64,000 nucleotides of DNA from Anaerolineae bacterium (GTDB lineage Bacteria > Chloroflexota > Anaerolineae > B4-G1 > SLSP01): assembly GCA_016931185.1 (NCBI GenBank), contig JAFGFI010000206.1, positions 1 to 64,000 of the forward strand. The letters run 5' to 3'. This document shows, piece by piece, positions 16,973-25,390 of the stretch (positions within the stretch are counted from its first letter, which is position 1; each line of letters starts with the position of its first letter). Both the position numbers and the translations under genes were made by a program. The notes beneath the pieces are model-generated. The model saw nothing but the letters and a program-made list of their open reading frames with translations. It ran no database searches and had not been told where the DNA came from.

Positions 16973-16980
16973 AGTTAAAT

Positions 16981-19900
16981 ATGATTCGTTGTCCAAAATG
17001 TGGTCATCAAAATCAAGATGGGAGCCGATTCTGTAATGCGTGCGGCACAATGCTCCAACGTACTAGAATTCGCTGTCCTCATTGCGGGACCCTGAACACA
17101 ATAGGGAATCTTTTCTGTGATAAGTGCCATACGCGCCTGATCCCACCCGAAAAAACAATCCCCCCCGAACCGGTAAAACCTGCGGAAACAACAGAAGCTA
17201 GACTAAAGGGGATTTCCTTACCGGCACGCAGCGCCCCGGCAGAAGTAGAAATGCAGGAAGAGGAACTCCCAGAATGGTTACGGGGGTTAGATTATGAACC
17301 ACAGCAACCCGAAGAACCCGCTACGCGGAGGCAAGCATCCGGAGAAGGTGTTGCCCCATCTGATTTACCGGATTGGCTTTCAACCTTAAGTGGGGATACA
17401 TCTCCAACGCCGCACGCTGTAGCCGAGGAATCCACTGAAGCAGAAATGCTACCAGACTGGCTGACTGACATTCCTGGCGATGATGCAATCAGAGAGACAG
17501 GGAAAACTGATGTAGAAAAAGAAGAATTGCCGGACTGGCTATCCGGTTTATTAGATCAAAGTCCGGGAATAACAGAGTCACAGCCCGCAGCCGCCACACC
17601 TGAAATGTCAGATTCTGACCTTCCTGATTGGATGTCAGGATTAACTGAAGAAGAAACTGACGAAGGTGAAGGGGACCTTCCTGATTGGTTGTCAGGAACC
17701 TGGGACTCCACGCAGAAGCAAACATCTGAGGCGTCGGATAAGTATCGTGATGACTACACACGTGACGAGGAAACTATCCCCACGTCTGAAACACTTCCTG
17801 ATTGGGCTTTGAGAGAACCAGAAGCCTACGGAACTGTCACGCCGGACAATTTAGCTTTGCCAGATTGGTTAATGGTAGATGCTGATACCGCCCAACCTTC
17901 TCCTCGTGATTACGCGCCCCCACCGCTCCCTCATTGGTTAGCAAGTGTTGCTGATGACGTGATGCCAGGGACATCTTATGGCTCCAGTTCCTTACCCCCA
18001 TGGCTTTTACGCTATGCTGACGAGAAGGATGTAAATCTCCAACCTCAAACACCAACTCGTATGCCGCCTAAACCCGTTGATACTGCACGTGAGACTCAGG
18101 GAAAGGTGTCTCCCATAAGTGCGCCTGTCTCAACAGAACCAACGGTATCCGAGGAAGAAGAAATTCCAGATTGGATGTCTACCTTATTATCAGAAGCCGA
18201 ATCACCGGCCGCACCGCCAGACGAAGAAATTGAAGAGCCAGAAGGAGCTACACAACTCCTTTTTACAAGGCCGATAGCAGAGCAGGCTGAAGAGGAACTT
18301 CCTGACTGGTTATCTGGTATTCTCCCAGCAGAGGATGTATCACCTGTCGAATCAAAGGCAACACAAGAAGGGCTACCCGATTGGCTTTCAGGATTCTCGG
18401 ATGTCGATTTTCCTGCTGATGAAACGACCAGTTCTTCACCTATGGAAGCTTATACGCCGCCACCGCGCGTTGAGAAAACCGGTTTGACAGGATGGTTAAC
18501 AACTTTACCGTATGAAGGTGAACTCTCTCCAGAACCTACAGAAACAGAAGAGGAGGCCAAAAGTTTACCAGAAGGGTTACCTGATTGGTTGTCAGGAGTA
18601 CTCCCCACTGAAGCCGGTGCAGAAGCCGCGGTTACAGACAAAACAGGGCAAGCGAGAACATCAGAATCTGTTGATAAAACAGGGCTTACAAATTGGTTAT
18701 CCACTTTACCAGAAGAACCCGTCACGACCGAAGCAGAAGTTAATATTACAGCGGAGTTGCCTAGTTGGCTTTCAGAAACAGAAGAAAAAACAATTGACAC
18801 TGAAGGTGAAGTTTTCACAGAGGACGTGCTAGAAGCTATTCCTGCATTAGAAGAAGACGAAATCCCAGATTGGTTGGCAGATGTAACGCCAGCGCCAACT
18901 ATAGCGACACAACTTGTGGCCGTGGAGCGTGAACCCACTGAGGAAGAGGAGGAAGAACCAGAGTTACCGGATTGGCTTGCCGATCTAACCGGAGTTGATT
19001 CAGGGATACCCACAGAAGCTGATCAGATATCGCAACCCCCTACAGTCAGTTCCGTGTTTAAATCGGATGCAGACATCCGGGTAAAACCTACCCCCTCGCC
19101 TGTGGAGGCAGAAGTTCCAGATTGGCTCAAGGATATTGTCACACCTCAAGATACCCAGCAACAGTGGCAGGAGACAACGCCAGAAATACCAAGCCGGCAC
19201 AGGACAACAGCACATCCCCCTGCATCTGGGACACCCGGCACGTCTCCGTTCGCCGAAGATGAACTCGAAGTTCCCTTACTGAAGAAGGTTTCTCGGGGGG
19301 AAGGCGATACGTCATTTGAACGTGGCGCACCATACGGAGATGGCGCTGCGTTACTAGCAGAAGACCAAGAATTGTCTGCTGAGGGTGCAGAAATTCCCAA
19401 TTGGCTTGATGAGTTAACACCTATCCCCGGCGTACCCGGTACAGCACCATCGCCACTTCCAGGAGATGAAAATCTTGTGCGCGCCGATCTACCGGGATGG
19501 CTACAACAACTCCAGCCCCCAGGTACAGGACCGCTCAAACCCCCTCCGGGATTTGACCTGGAACAGTTACCTTCGGAAGAAGAAAGTGGCTTAGCCCCTG
19601 CGGATATTCCTGATTGGGTCAAGGATCTAAAACCTATCGGGCCACCAAGTGGCGGCGTGCAAGTCCGACCTGTGATTACAGGGCCAGTTGAACAACAAGG
19701 GCCATTGGCCGGCTTAGCAGGCACACTACAGGCCGCTGTCTCTATTGACATACCTGCTATGTTTCAGCCTGAACCATCGGCAGAGATACCGGAAAAAATT
19801 TTTACGCAAGCACAATTGTGGCAGGAGTTACTTGAGCAACCCTATAACGTTGAACGTCCTGTAGCGCAGACTTATTCCCGGTCACAAGCAGGAACAACAA

Positions 19901-20655
19901 TACTGCGCCTGGTTGTATTAGTTACATTATTAATGGCGACATTTGCCGCAATTTTTAATTGGAACCTGGTCGAGAAATTACCGCAGGCACCTTCACATAC
20001 CGGCATTTCGCAACTGGTTTCTACTATAGATGATTTACAAGAAAATGAGACGGTCATACTCGCCATTGAATATGGCGCGGCCGAGGCAAAAGAAATGACC
20101 CCTATAACTCAGGTACTCCTGACACATCTAAACGATCGAAAGGTCCAGGTGCTGGCAGTAAGTACATTGCCCGATGGAGTTGGGTTGGCAGAGGAATTAC
20201 TGGCACGCCATTCAGAAATGGCGCGCCAGTCCGAATCGGCATCGCTAACGCAAACTCACCCGACAGGACAAACAGCGACCTATTTGCCTGGTTCCGTCAA
20301 TAGTATTGCTGGCTTTTTAGCTACCGCTGAAGCACAAAATGCCGAGCTACTTATCGTTCTTTCTGCTCGTCCAGATCGCTTACGCTGGTGGATAGAACAA
20401 AACGCCAACACTCAACCGATGGGAGTAGGAGTAAGTGCTGCTTCAGGCCCCCTGATCGCTCCTTATTTAGAAGCCAAGGGGGTTAAAGGTTGGCTTGTAG
20501 GTTTTACAGACGCGGTCGCCTATAACGAGACACGTGGCATACGCGACAGTAATTACAGCAGCAGATTAGGGACCTTAATGCTGGTACACTGGATTACGCT
20601 TGCCTTTCTTATTTTTGGCCTTTGTTATTCGTTAGTCGCCGGGAAACGCCGCTGA
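16981..20655 (+). CDS. Zinc-ribbon protein with ~23 PDWL-like motifs and a membrane-anchored C-terminal domain
   Basis: This 1224-residue protein starts with two zinc ribbons (Cys 4, 7, 18, 21 and 32, 35, 46, 49). Residues about 95-880 are acidic, low in predicted structure, and carry some 23 copies of a short motif close to [EDG]-[LI]-P-[DE]-W-[LM]-[SAK]-[GD]-[LIV], spaced 20-60 residues apart. A TM helix at about 973-993 is followed by a ~200-residue soluble domain (ETVILAIEYGAAEAKEMTP, AELLIVLSARPDRLRWW) and a final TM helix near 1196-1219. If the N-terminus is cytoplasmic, the long linear region could dock many copies of a partner protein. Function unknown; operon neighbours are membrane proteins and a MutL-like ATPase. 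Confidence 0.88.
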   Translation: MIRCPKCGHQNQDGSRFCNACGTMLQRTRIRCPHCGTLNTIGNLFCDKCHTRLIPPEKTIPPEPVKPAETTEARLKGISLPARSAPAEVEMQEEELPEWLRGLDYEPQQPEEPATRRQASGEGVAPSDLPDWLSTLSGDTSPTPHAVAEESTEAEMLPDWLTDIPGDDAIRETGKTDVEKEELPDWLSGLLDQSPGITESQPAAATPEMSDSDLPDWMSGLTEEETDEGEGDLPDWLSGTWDSTQKQTSEASDKYRDDYTRDEETIPTSETLPDWALREPEAYGTVTPDNLALPDWLMVDADTAQPSPRDYAPPPLPHWLASVADDVMPGTSYGSSSLPPWLLRYADEKDVNLQPQTPTRMPPKPVDTARETQGKVSPISAPVSTEPTVSEEEEIPDWMSTLLSEAESPAAPPDEEIEEPEGATQLLFTRPIAEQAEEELPDWLSGILPAEDVSPVESKATQEGLPDWLSGFSDVDFPADETTSSSPMEAYTPPPRVEKTGLTGWLTTLPYEGELSPEPTETEEEAKSLPEGLPDWLSGVLPTEAGAEAAVTDKTGQARTSESVDKTGLTNWLSTLPEEPVTTEAEVNITAELPSWLSETEEKTIDTEGEVFTEDVLEAIPALEEDEIPDWLADVTPAPTIATQLVAVEREPTEEEEEEPELPDWLADLTGVDSGIPTEADQISQPPTVSSVFKSDADIRVKPTPSPVEAEVPDWLKDIVTPQDTQQQWQETTPEIPSRHRTTAHPPASGTPGTSPFAEDELEVPLLKKVSRGEGDTSFERGAPYGDGAALLAEDQELSAEGAEIPNWLDELTPIPGVPGTAPSPLPGDENLVRADLPGWLQQLQPPGTGPLKPPPGFDLEQLPSEEESGLAPADIPDWVKDLKPIGPPSGGVQVRPVITGPVEQQGPLAGLAGTLQAAVSIDIPAMFQPEPSAEIPEKIFTQAQLWQELLEQPYNVERPVAQTYSRSQAGTTILRLVVLVTLLMATFAAIFNWNLVEKLPQAPSHTGISQLVSTIDDLQENETVILAIEYGAAEAKEMTPITQVLLTHLNDRKVQVLAVSTLPDGVGLAEELLARHSEMARQSESASLTQTHPTGQTATYLPGSVNSIAGFLATAEAQNAELLIVLSARPDRLRWWIEQNANTQPMGVGVSAASGPLIAPYLEAKGVKGWLVGFTDAVAYNETRGIRDSNYSSRLGTLMLVHWITLAFLIFGLCYSLVAGKRR

Positions 20656-20704
20656 CGTAAGAACGTGGATGCAGAGAGATCCGATTAAGAGGATATAACA
20701 GACA

Positions 20705-21382
20705 ATGACTCATATCGCGGATATAGTAGGGCTAATCATAGGTACTGTCATTACACTGATGATAGGTAGTTATCTCATAGGAGATAATCCTGCCTTTCGT
20801 TGGGCATTAGCAATATTGGTCGGTATAGGAGCAGGGTATGCTTTTGGTGTGGTAGTACTCTATCTCAAAGACTGGTTCTTAGAGGGTTTAGGCTCTGATA
20901 ATCTATGGGGAAAGATTTATCATCTTGTTCCATTGTTACTAGGAATCCTACTTTTACTCAAGGGGTTTTCGCCTAATACACCTTTGGGGCGACTCGCTGT
21001 ACTTGGTAACATCAGCATGGGATTCATTCTGGGCATCGGAGCGGCAGTCGCAGTAGCCGGCGCATTGCTCGGCACCTTAGTTCCACAAATGCTGGCGGCG
21101 GGCACTCCATTTACCCACGGATTGACCGGTATACTCCAGGGTGTTATCACGATTCTGGGAACTATCACCGTGTTGTTGATTTTCTCTCCCCGTTCTTGGG
21201 AATCGGAGAATCAACCCCACACCCTGACGCGCTGGATACAACGCATAGGACGCGGTTTCATCATTTTTGCTCTCGCTGTGACTTTTGCCGGCGCGCTCAC
21301 TTCAGCATTAACACAATGGGTAATGGGGGTTTGGGATTTTGCCAAGTTGCTTGAGACACTCGCCCCCCTGATAGGGAGCTAA
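20705..21382 (+). CDS. Polytopic membrane protein of unknown function
   Basis: This 225-residue protein has about six or seven hydrophobic helices, Gly-rich in the middle (GIGAAVAVAGALLGTL). The second conserved feature is GFSPNTPLGRLAVLGNISMGFILGIG, split by a loop. I recognise no transporter signature. It sits between the PDWL protein and the MutL-like protein, 3 bp before the latter, with RBS AGGA upstream. Confidence 0.75.
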   Translation: MTHIADIVGLIIGTVITLMIGSYLIGDNPAFRWALAILVGIGAGYAFGVVVLYLKDWFLEGLGSDNLWGKIYHLVPLLLGILLLLKGFSPNTPLGRLAVLGNISMGFILGIGAAVAVAGALLGTLVPQMLAAGTPFTHGLTGILQGVITILGTITVLLIFSPRSWESENQPHTLTRWIQRIGRGFIIFALAVTFAGALTSALTQWVMGVWDFAKLLETLAPLIGS

Positions 21383-21385
21383 ATT

Positions 21386-23164
21386 ATGGCCTACACAATG
21401 ACGCAGATGCCAACGTCCGACAACGAACATTCCATCGAATCCATCCTGGTTGCAGATTGTGGGACAGTCATTACTAAGGTTTTGCTCTTGGAAAGAGTAG
21501 AAACAGATTATCGTTTTGTAGCACAAGCTGAAACGCTAACTACAATAAATCCTCCGTGGGAAGATGTAAGCGTGGGCATTATCCACGCGGTTGAGTCCAT
21601 TGAAAATATCACAGGTCGTATGCTCTACACACGGGGACAACTCCTTACCCCCCGCCGTGGCCAAGAAGGTGTGGATGTTTTAGTCGTTATCCTCAGTTCA
21701 CCAGAACCGTTACGTATTATTCTCGCGGGACTGGTACGAGAAATGAGTTTGGAAAGTGCAAGGCGCGCTGTGGCAGGCACTTATACCCATATTGCGGCCA
21801 CGCTGTCCCGCGAAAGCAGCTTGCAATCTCCACAAGAAACATGGGCACGCACCGTCCGTGATACAAGACCCGATATTGTCTTTTTAGTCGGAGGGGTAGA
21901 TGGTGGTGCGACACGACCTGTGATGGAGTTAGCCGAAGCTATCGCATTAGCGGCTTCAATGCAAGAGGAAGGACAGCGTCCCACTGTTTTATATGCCGGG
22001 AATATGGAGCTTCGCCCCAAAATTACAAAATTACTCAGTAGCATTACACGTACTGAAGTGGTAGATAATGTTCATCCCTCTGTAGATACCGAACATCTAG
22101 GGCCGGCACAAACCTGGCTGGAAAACTACTATGTTGAGGAACGACTGAAGAAAACTCCTGGCGTTGATACATTAACCGCTTGGAGTCGCCTGCCCTTGCT
22201 GTCCACGGCTTCCGCTTTTGCCCGCGTAGTTGACTACCTCTGGCACAGAGAAGAGCAATACGATAATGGAGCATTAGGTGTAGATGTCGGAGCGGCAAAT
22301 ACGATTGTAGCCGCTACTTTCGGGGGACGACCTTATGTCACCGTCTACGGGCAGAGTATTGCTTATGGGCCATTGGCCTGGTTAGAGAACCATAGCCTGG
22401 ATGACCTGATGTGCTGGCTTCCAGAAGAAATAGAATCCGAAGAAGTACTGGAATTTTTGTATAATCGAGAACTCCGTCCATGGACCATACCACAGGACCC
22501 CAGGGAGTTGTGGATAGAACAAGCGGTGGCCCGCGAGATGTTGCGCGGTGCGTTAGATGTCGCTATCCCTACTTGGGATACCCGAGAAGCTAAAATACAA
22601 GGGAGCATTATGCCCCATATAGATCCAATCCTCATCTCCGGCGGCGGAATGGTACACATGCCACGTCCTGGGCAAACCCTCTTAATCGTGTTGGACGGGT
22701 TACAACCTGTAGGTATTTCCACCATCTTACTCGATACTAACCGTGCAGCGCCCGCGCTAGGAGCGGTCGCAGGGGTAAAACCCTTAGCCGCTGCATCGGC
22801 GTTGGAAGCAGGAACCCTTTCTCCGTTAGGTACGGTCATCTCTCCGATAGGAAAGGCCCGCCTGGGTGAAACCATTTTGAAAATGCACATTATTTATGAG
22901 GATGGGGGAGATTTAAATGTGGAGGCGCGGTATGGCGAAATTGAAATTTGGCCCCTATTACCCGGTCAGCGCGCGACGTTAGAAATAAAACCTTCACGTC
23001 GTATTGATATAGGTTTAGGTGTAGGCCGCGGGGGCACGGTGCAAGCAACGGGGGGACTGGTGGGATTGGTAGTAGATGCACGGGGACGTCCCTTAGAATT
23101 ACCCGAAGATCCCGATAAACGTCGCACGCTCTTAAATCGCTGGATTTGGGATGTAGGAGGTTAA
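21386..23164 (+). CDS. MutL/GlmL-family ASKHA protein (glutamate mutase L-like)
   Basis: This 592-residue protein matches the MutL family found beside glutamate mutase MutS/MutE in clostridia. Two phosphate-binding loops typical of actin-like ATPases are visible: ILVADCGTVITKVLLLE near residue 20 and ALGVDVGAANTIVAATFGG near 295. A GG-rich ISGGGMVHM lies near 420. In clostridia MutL is thought to protect or activate the B12 enzyme. Here no mutase subunit is present, and the neighbours are envelope-type proteins, so the role is probably different. RBS AGGGAGC precedes the ATG. Confidence 0.85.
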   Translation: MAYTMTQMPTSDNEHSIESILVADCGTVITKVLLLERVETDYRFVAQAETLTTINPPWEDVSVGIIHAVESIENITGRMLYTRGQLLTPRRGQEGVDVLVVILSSPEPLRIILAGLVREMSLESARRAVAGTYTHIAATLSRESSLQSPQETWARTVRDTRPDIVFLVGGVDGGATRPVMELAEAIALAASMQEEGQRPTVLYAGNMELRPKITKLLSSITRTEVVDNVHPSVDTEHLGPAQTWLENYYVEERLKKTPGVDTLTAWSRLPLLSTASAFARVVDYLWHREEQYDNGALGVDVGAANTIVAATFGGRPYVTVYGQSIAYGPLAWLENHSLDDLMCWLPEEIESEEVLEFLYNRELRPWTIPQDPRELWIEQAVAREMLRGALDVAIPTWDTREAKIQGSIMPHIDPILISGGGMVHMPRPGQTLLIVLDGLQPVGISTILLDTNRAAPALGAVAGVKPLAAASALEAGTLSPLGTVISPIGKARLGETILKMHIIYEDGGDLNVEARYGEIEIWPLLPGQRATLEIKPSRRIDIGLGVGRGGTVQATGGLVGLVVDARGRPLELPEDPDKRRTLLNRWIWDVGG

Positions 23165-23165
23165 T

Positions 23166-24218
23166 GTGTTTATACCTTATACAATTGTCAATCCCCTGAC
23201 CACCATTCAAATTCCGCGCCGACTTACGCTACCCGGAGATGTATTAGCACGGGTAGGAGATTCTGTGGAGCCGATGCACATTGTAGCCGAGGCCATAGAA
23301 CCTCCTGATTTCCGCATCATTGATTTGGCACGAGCATTGGATGTCCCCTTAAAAAAGTTGAAGCCGTATATAAAGGTCAAACGGGGAGATATAGTGACTG
23401 AAGGGGACGTATTGGCCTCGCGAGGAGGACTCGTCGGTATAACCTGCCGGGCAACTATTAGCGGTACAGTCGTAGGAAGTGGGCGGGGACGGATCCTTTT
23501 AGAGGCCCCCTCTCATCCTATACAACTCAGTGCGTTAGTACCAGGGATTGTAGTCGAAACCTGGCCGGCAAAGGGTGTGTTAATCGAGACCGTGGGGGCG
23601 TTTATCCAGGCACTGTGGGGAAACAATAAAGAGGCGTACGGGGTCTTACGTGTTGCCGTCCGCGCGCCTCGACACCCTATCCGGCCCAAACACATTGATG
23701 CTTCTGCTCATGGTGCGATTTTGGTTGGAGGCTCACGCATTGATGAGGAAACTTTAGAACAAGCCGTTGAGATGCAAGTCCGTGGTATTATTGTCGGAGG
23801 AGTTCCAGCGTCCATGATTCCCCTGGTACAAAAAGTAGACTTTCCTGTGATAGCCACAGAAGGGGTAGGATCGTTTCCGATGTCCAAGGCAAGCTTTGAT
23901 TTGTTGCGATCTTTAGATGGACGTGAAGCTGCCGTCTGTGGCCGTCTGCGTCCAAGATGGGGGGCCGAACGCCCTTATATTGTCGTCCCGATGCCTACTG
24001 GAACCGCCGATGCCGTCAACCCTGAAACGCCTCTTCAGATAGGGAGCCAGGTACGCACATTACGCGCTCCTTATTATGGTTGGTCAGGCACCGTGACGGA
24101 CATTCCTCGGGGGATGATACCGCTAGAGACCGGCATACGATTACCGGGTGTACAGGTTGACTTCGGAAAAAACGAAGTAGGTACGGTTCCCATCATCAAC
24201 CTGGAGCATCTGCTTTAG
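23166..24218 (+). CDS. Conserved operon protein with a possible barrel-sandwich and KOW-like C-terminus
   Basis: This 350-residue protein begins at GTG 23166, right after the MutL-like stop. An internal stretch (about residues 75-120: KRGDIVTEGDVLASRGG, then ATISGTVVGSGRGRILLE) has the turn pattern of biotinyl/lipoyl-like barrel-sandwich folds. Residues ~300-325 (IGSQVRTLRAPYYGWSG) resemble a KOW/translation-SH3 turn. The middle repeats GAILVGGSRIDEETLEQAVEMQVRGIIVGGVP. I do not recognise a named family. The tight coupling to the MutL-like gene suggests a physical partner. Confidence 0.75.
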   Translation: MFIPYTIVNPLTTIQIPRRLTLPGDVLARVGDSVEPMHIVAEAIEPPDFRIIDLARALDVPLKKLKPYIKVKRGDIVTEGDVLASRGGLVGITCRATISGTVVGSGRGRILLEAPSHPIQLSALVPGIVVETWPAKGVLIETVGAFIQALWGNNKEAYGVLRVAVRAPRHPIRPKHIDASAHGAILVGGSRIDEETLEQAVEMQVRGIIVGGVPASMIPLVQKVDFPVIATEGVGSFPMSKASFDLLRSLDGREAAVCGRLRPRWGAERPYIVVPMPTGTADAVNPETPLQIGSQVRTLRAPYYGWSGTVTDIPRGMIPLETGIRLPGVQVDFGKNEVGTVPIINLEHLL

Positions 24219-24300
24219 ACTTTCCAGGACATTATAAGATGATGGTAAAAGTAAATTATGAGGCCCAAGAAGGTTTAACAACCGCACAGGTAGAAAAATT

Positions 24301-24329
24301 TTGTGTATTTATGCCTTTTATGGTAGTAT
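24301..24329 (+). promoter_or_regulatory. Candidate promoter for the acidic Thr/Pro-rich membrane protein
   Basis: TTGTGT at 24301-24306 and TAGTAT at 24324-24329 are separated by 17 bp, about 90 bp before the ATG at 24422. GGGAGG stands just before that start. The gap between the operon and this gene (24219-24421) holds nothing else that I can see. Confidence 0.4.
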
Positions 24330-24421
24330 GTTGTAAATATAGAATGGTTTATGCCTGGGCTGCACAAGCCTCAATGTTATCATATCGGTAAAGGCAGTGG
24401 AGAAATTAAGGGAGGTATACA

Positions 24422-25162
24422 ATGTCGGACGATCTACTCTTTGGCGATGATCTCTTTGCAGAGTCTGAAGATGAAGATGAAGAAGAAACTACAGCAGCAG
24501 GGGAGGGGCAAAACCGCACTTTCCTCTTTGCAGTTATTGGGTTGGGTAGTATCCTGGTCTGTGCAATAGCTGTGTTTATAGCGTGGGCTCTGTTTATCAA
24601 TCCCAGGATGCAGGCCAGAAATGCAGTCGATACTATACTGCCAGAAAATCTTACGGAGACCGCAACGATGGAAGTATTACCAGGAGAGGGTACGGAGATA
24701 GCTGTCGTCGAAGGACAAGAGACGCCCTTGCGGGAACAGACTCCGGGAGCGGAAGAAACCGATGAAGCTCAGGCTGAAAATAGTGAGCAAGAAACGCCTC
24801 CTCCTGCCACCGATACACCAGCGCCTACACGGAAACCCACAGATACACCGGTGATAGGGCCTACAAATACCTCTGCCCCAACTTCAGATACTACTGTGAG
24901 TGACATAACGGCACAACAAGATGCGACCCCGACACTGATAAGTGAACCACGGCGCACACCAACGCCTACGCCAGCTCCCACAGATACCCCACGTCCAACC
25001 CAAACGCCACGCACTACCAGCAGCAGCAGTAGTACCGGGGCCACTACCCCCTCCACCACAACAACGCCGGATACCGGCTTGGGCGAGATTGCACTGGTGG
25101 GCGCTGGGGTCATACTCTTAGGCGTGTTATTCTTAGCACGGCGATTGCGCAAAGCGAACTAG
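24422..25162 (+). CDS. Acidic membrane protein with Thr/Pro-rich linker and sortase-like C-terminus
   Basis: This 246-residue protein has an acidic head (ESEDEDEEETTAAG), a TM helix at about 40-60 followed by a long Thr/Pro/Ser-rich linker (DTPAPTRKPTDTP type), and a C-terminal tail TPDTG-LGEIALVGAGVILLG...ARRLRK. The last part (TG motif, hydrophobic helix, basic tail) resembles a sortase cell-wall sorting signal, but sortase signals normally carry LPxTG and the protein also has an N-terminal membrane helix, so it may simply span the membrane twice. RBS GGGAGG. It follows the operon by 203 bp with its own promoter. Confidence 0.72.
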   Translation: MSDDLLFGDDLFAESEDEDEEETTAAGEGQNRTFLFAVIGLGSILVCAIAVFIAWALFINPRMQARNAVDTILPENLTETATMEVLPGEGTEIAVVEGQETPLREQTPGAEETDEAQAENSEQETPPPATDTPAPTRKPTDTPVIGPTNTSAPTSDTTVSDITAQQDATPTLISEPRRTPTPTPAPTDTPRPTQTPRTTSSSSSTGATTPSTTTTPDTGLGEIALVGAGVILLGVLFLARRLRKAN

Positions 25163-25263
25163 CAGCAACACAAGGGTCAAAAATCTTACGCGCCATTAGA
25201 AATAGCGCGCAAAATCAGCCTAACATCGCGGGGCATAACCGGAAGTCTGTATCCGGGCGGCAA

Positions 25264-25337
25264 GGTTCAGAAACTGTGCTTTTGACCTTTACACTTTTAC
25301 GCTTGATAGGGCATAAAGTGTAAAGGTAATCTGAACC
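25264..25337. repeat. 74-bp inverted-repeat element, copy 1
   Basis: Ends GGTTCAGA (25264-25271) and TCTGAACC (25330-25337) are perfect complements. An inner stem pairs 25285-25297 (ACCTTTACACTTT) with 25315-25327. A related 74-bp copy is at 27289-27362. It sits upstream of the lipoprotein gene. Confidence 0.7.
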
Positions 25338-25390
25338 CTTCCATCCGGGTTATCGTATATAATGCCCCGCGTTAATTTTGTAACACATTT

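Noticed and set aside
18450..19013. Serine-rich minus-strand frame opposite the PDWL gene
   Set aside because: The Ser/Gly pattern mirrors the acidic repeats on the other strand and is not independent evidence of a gene.
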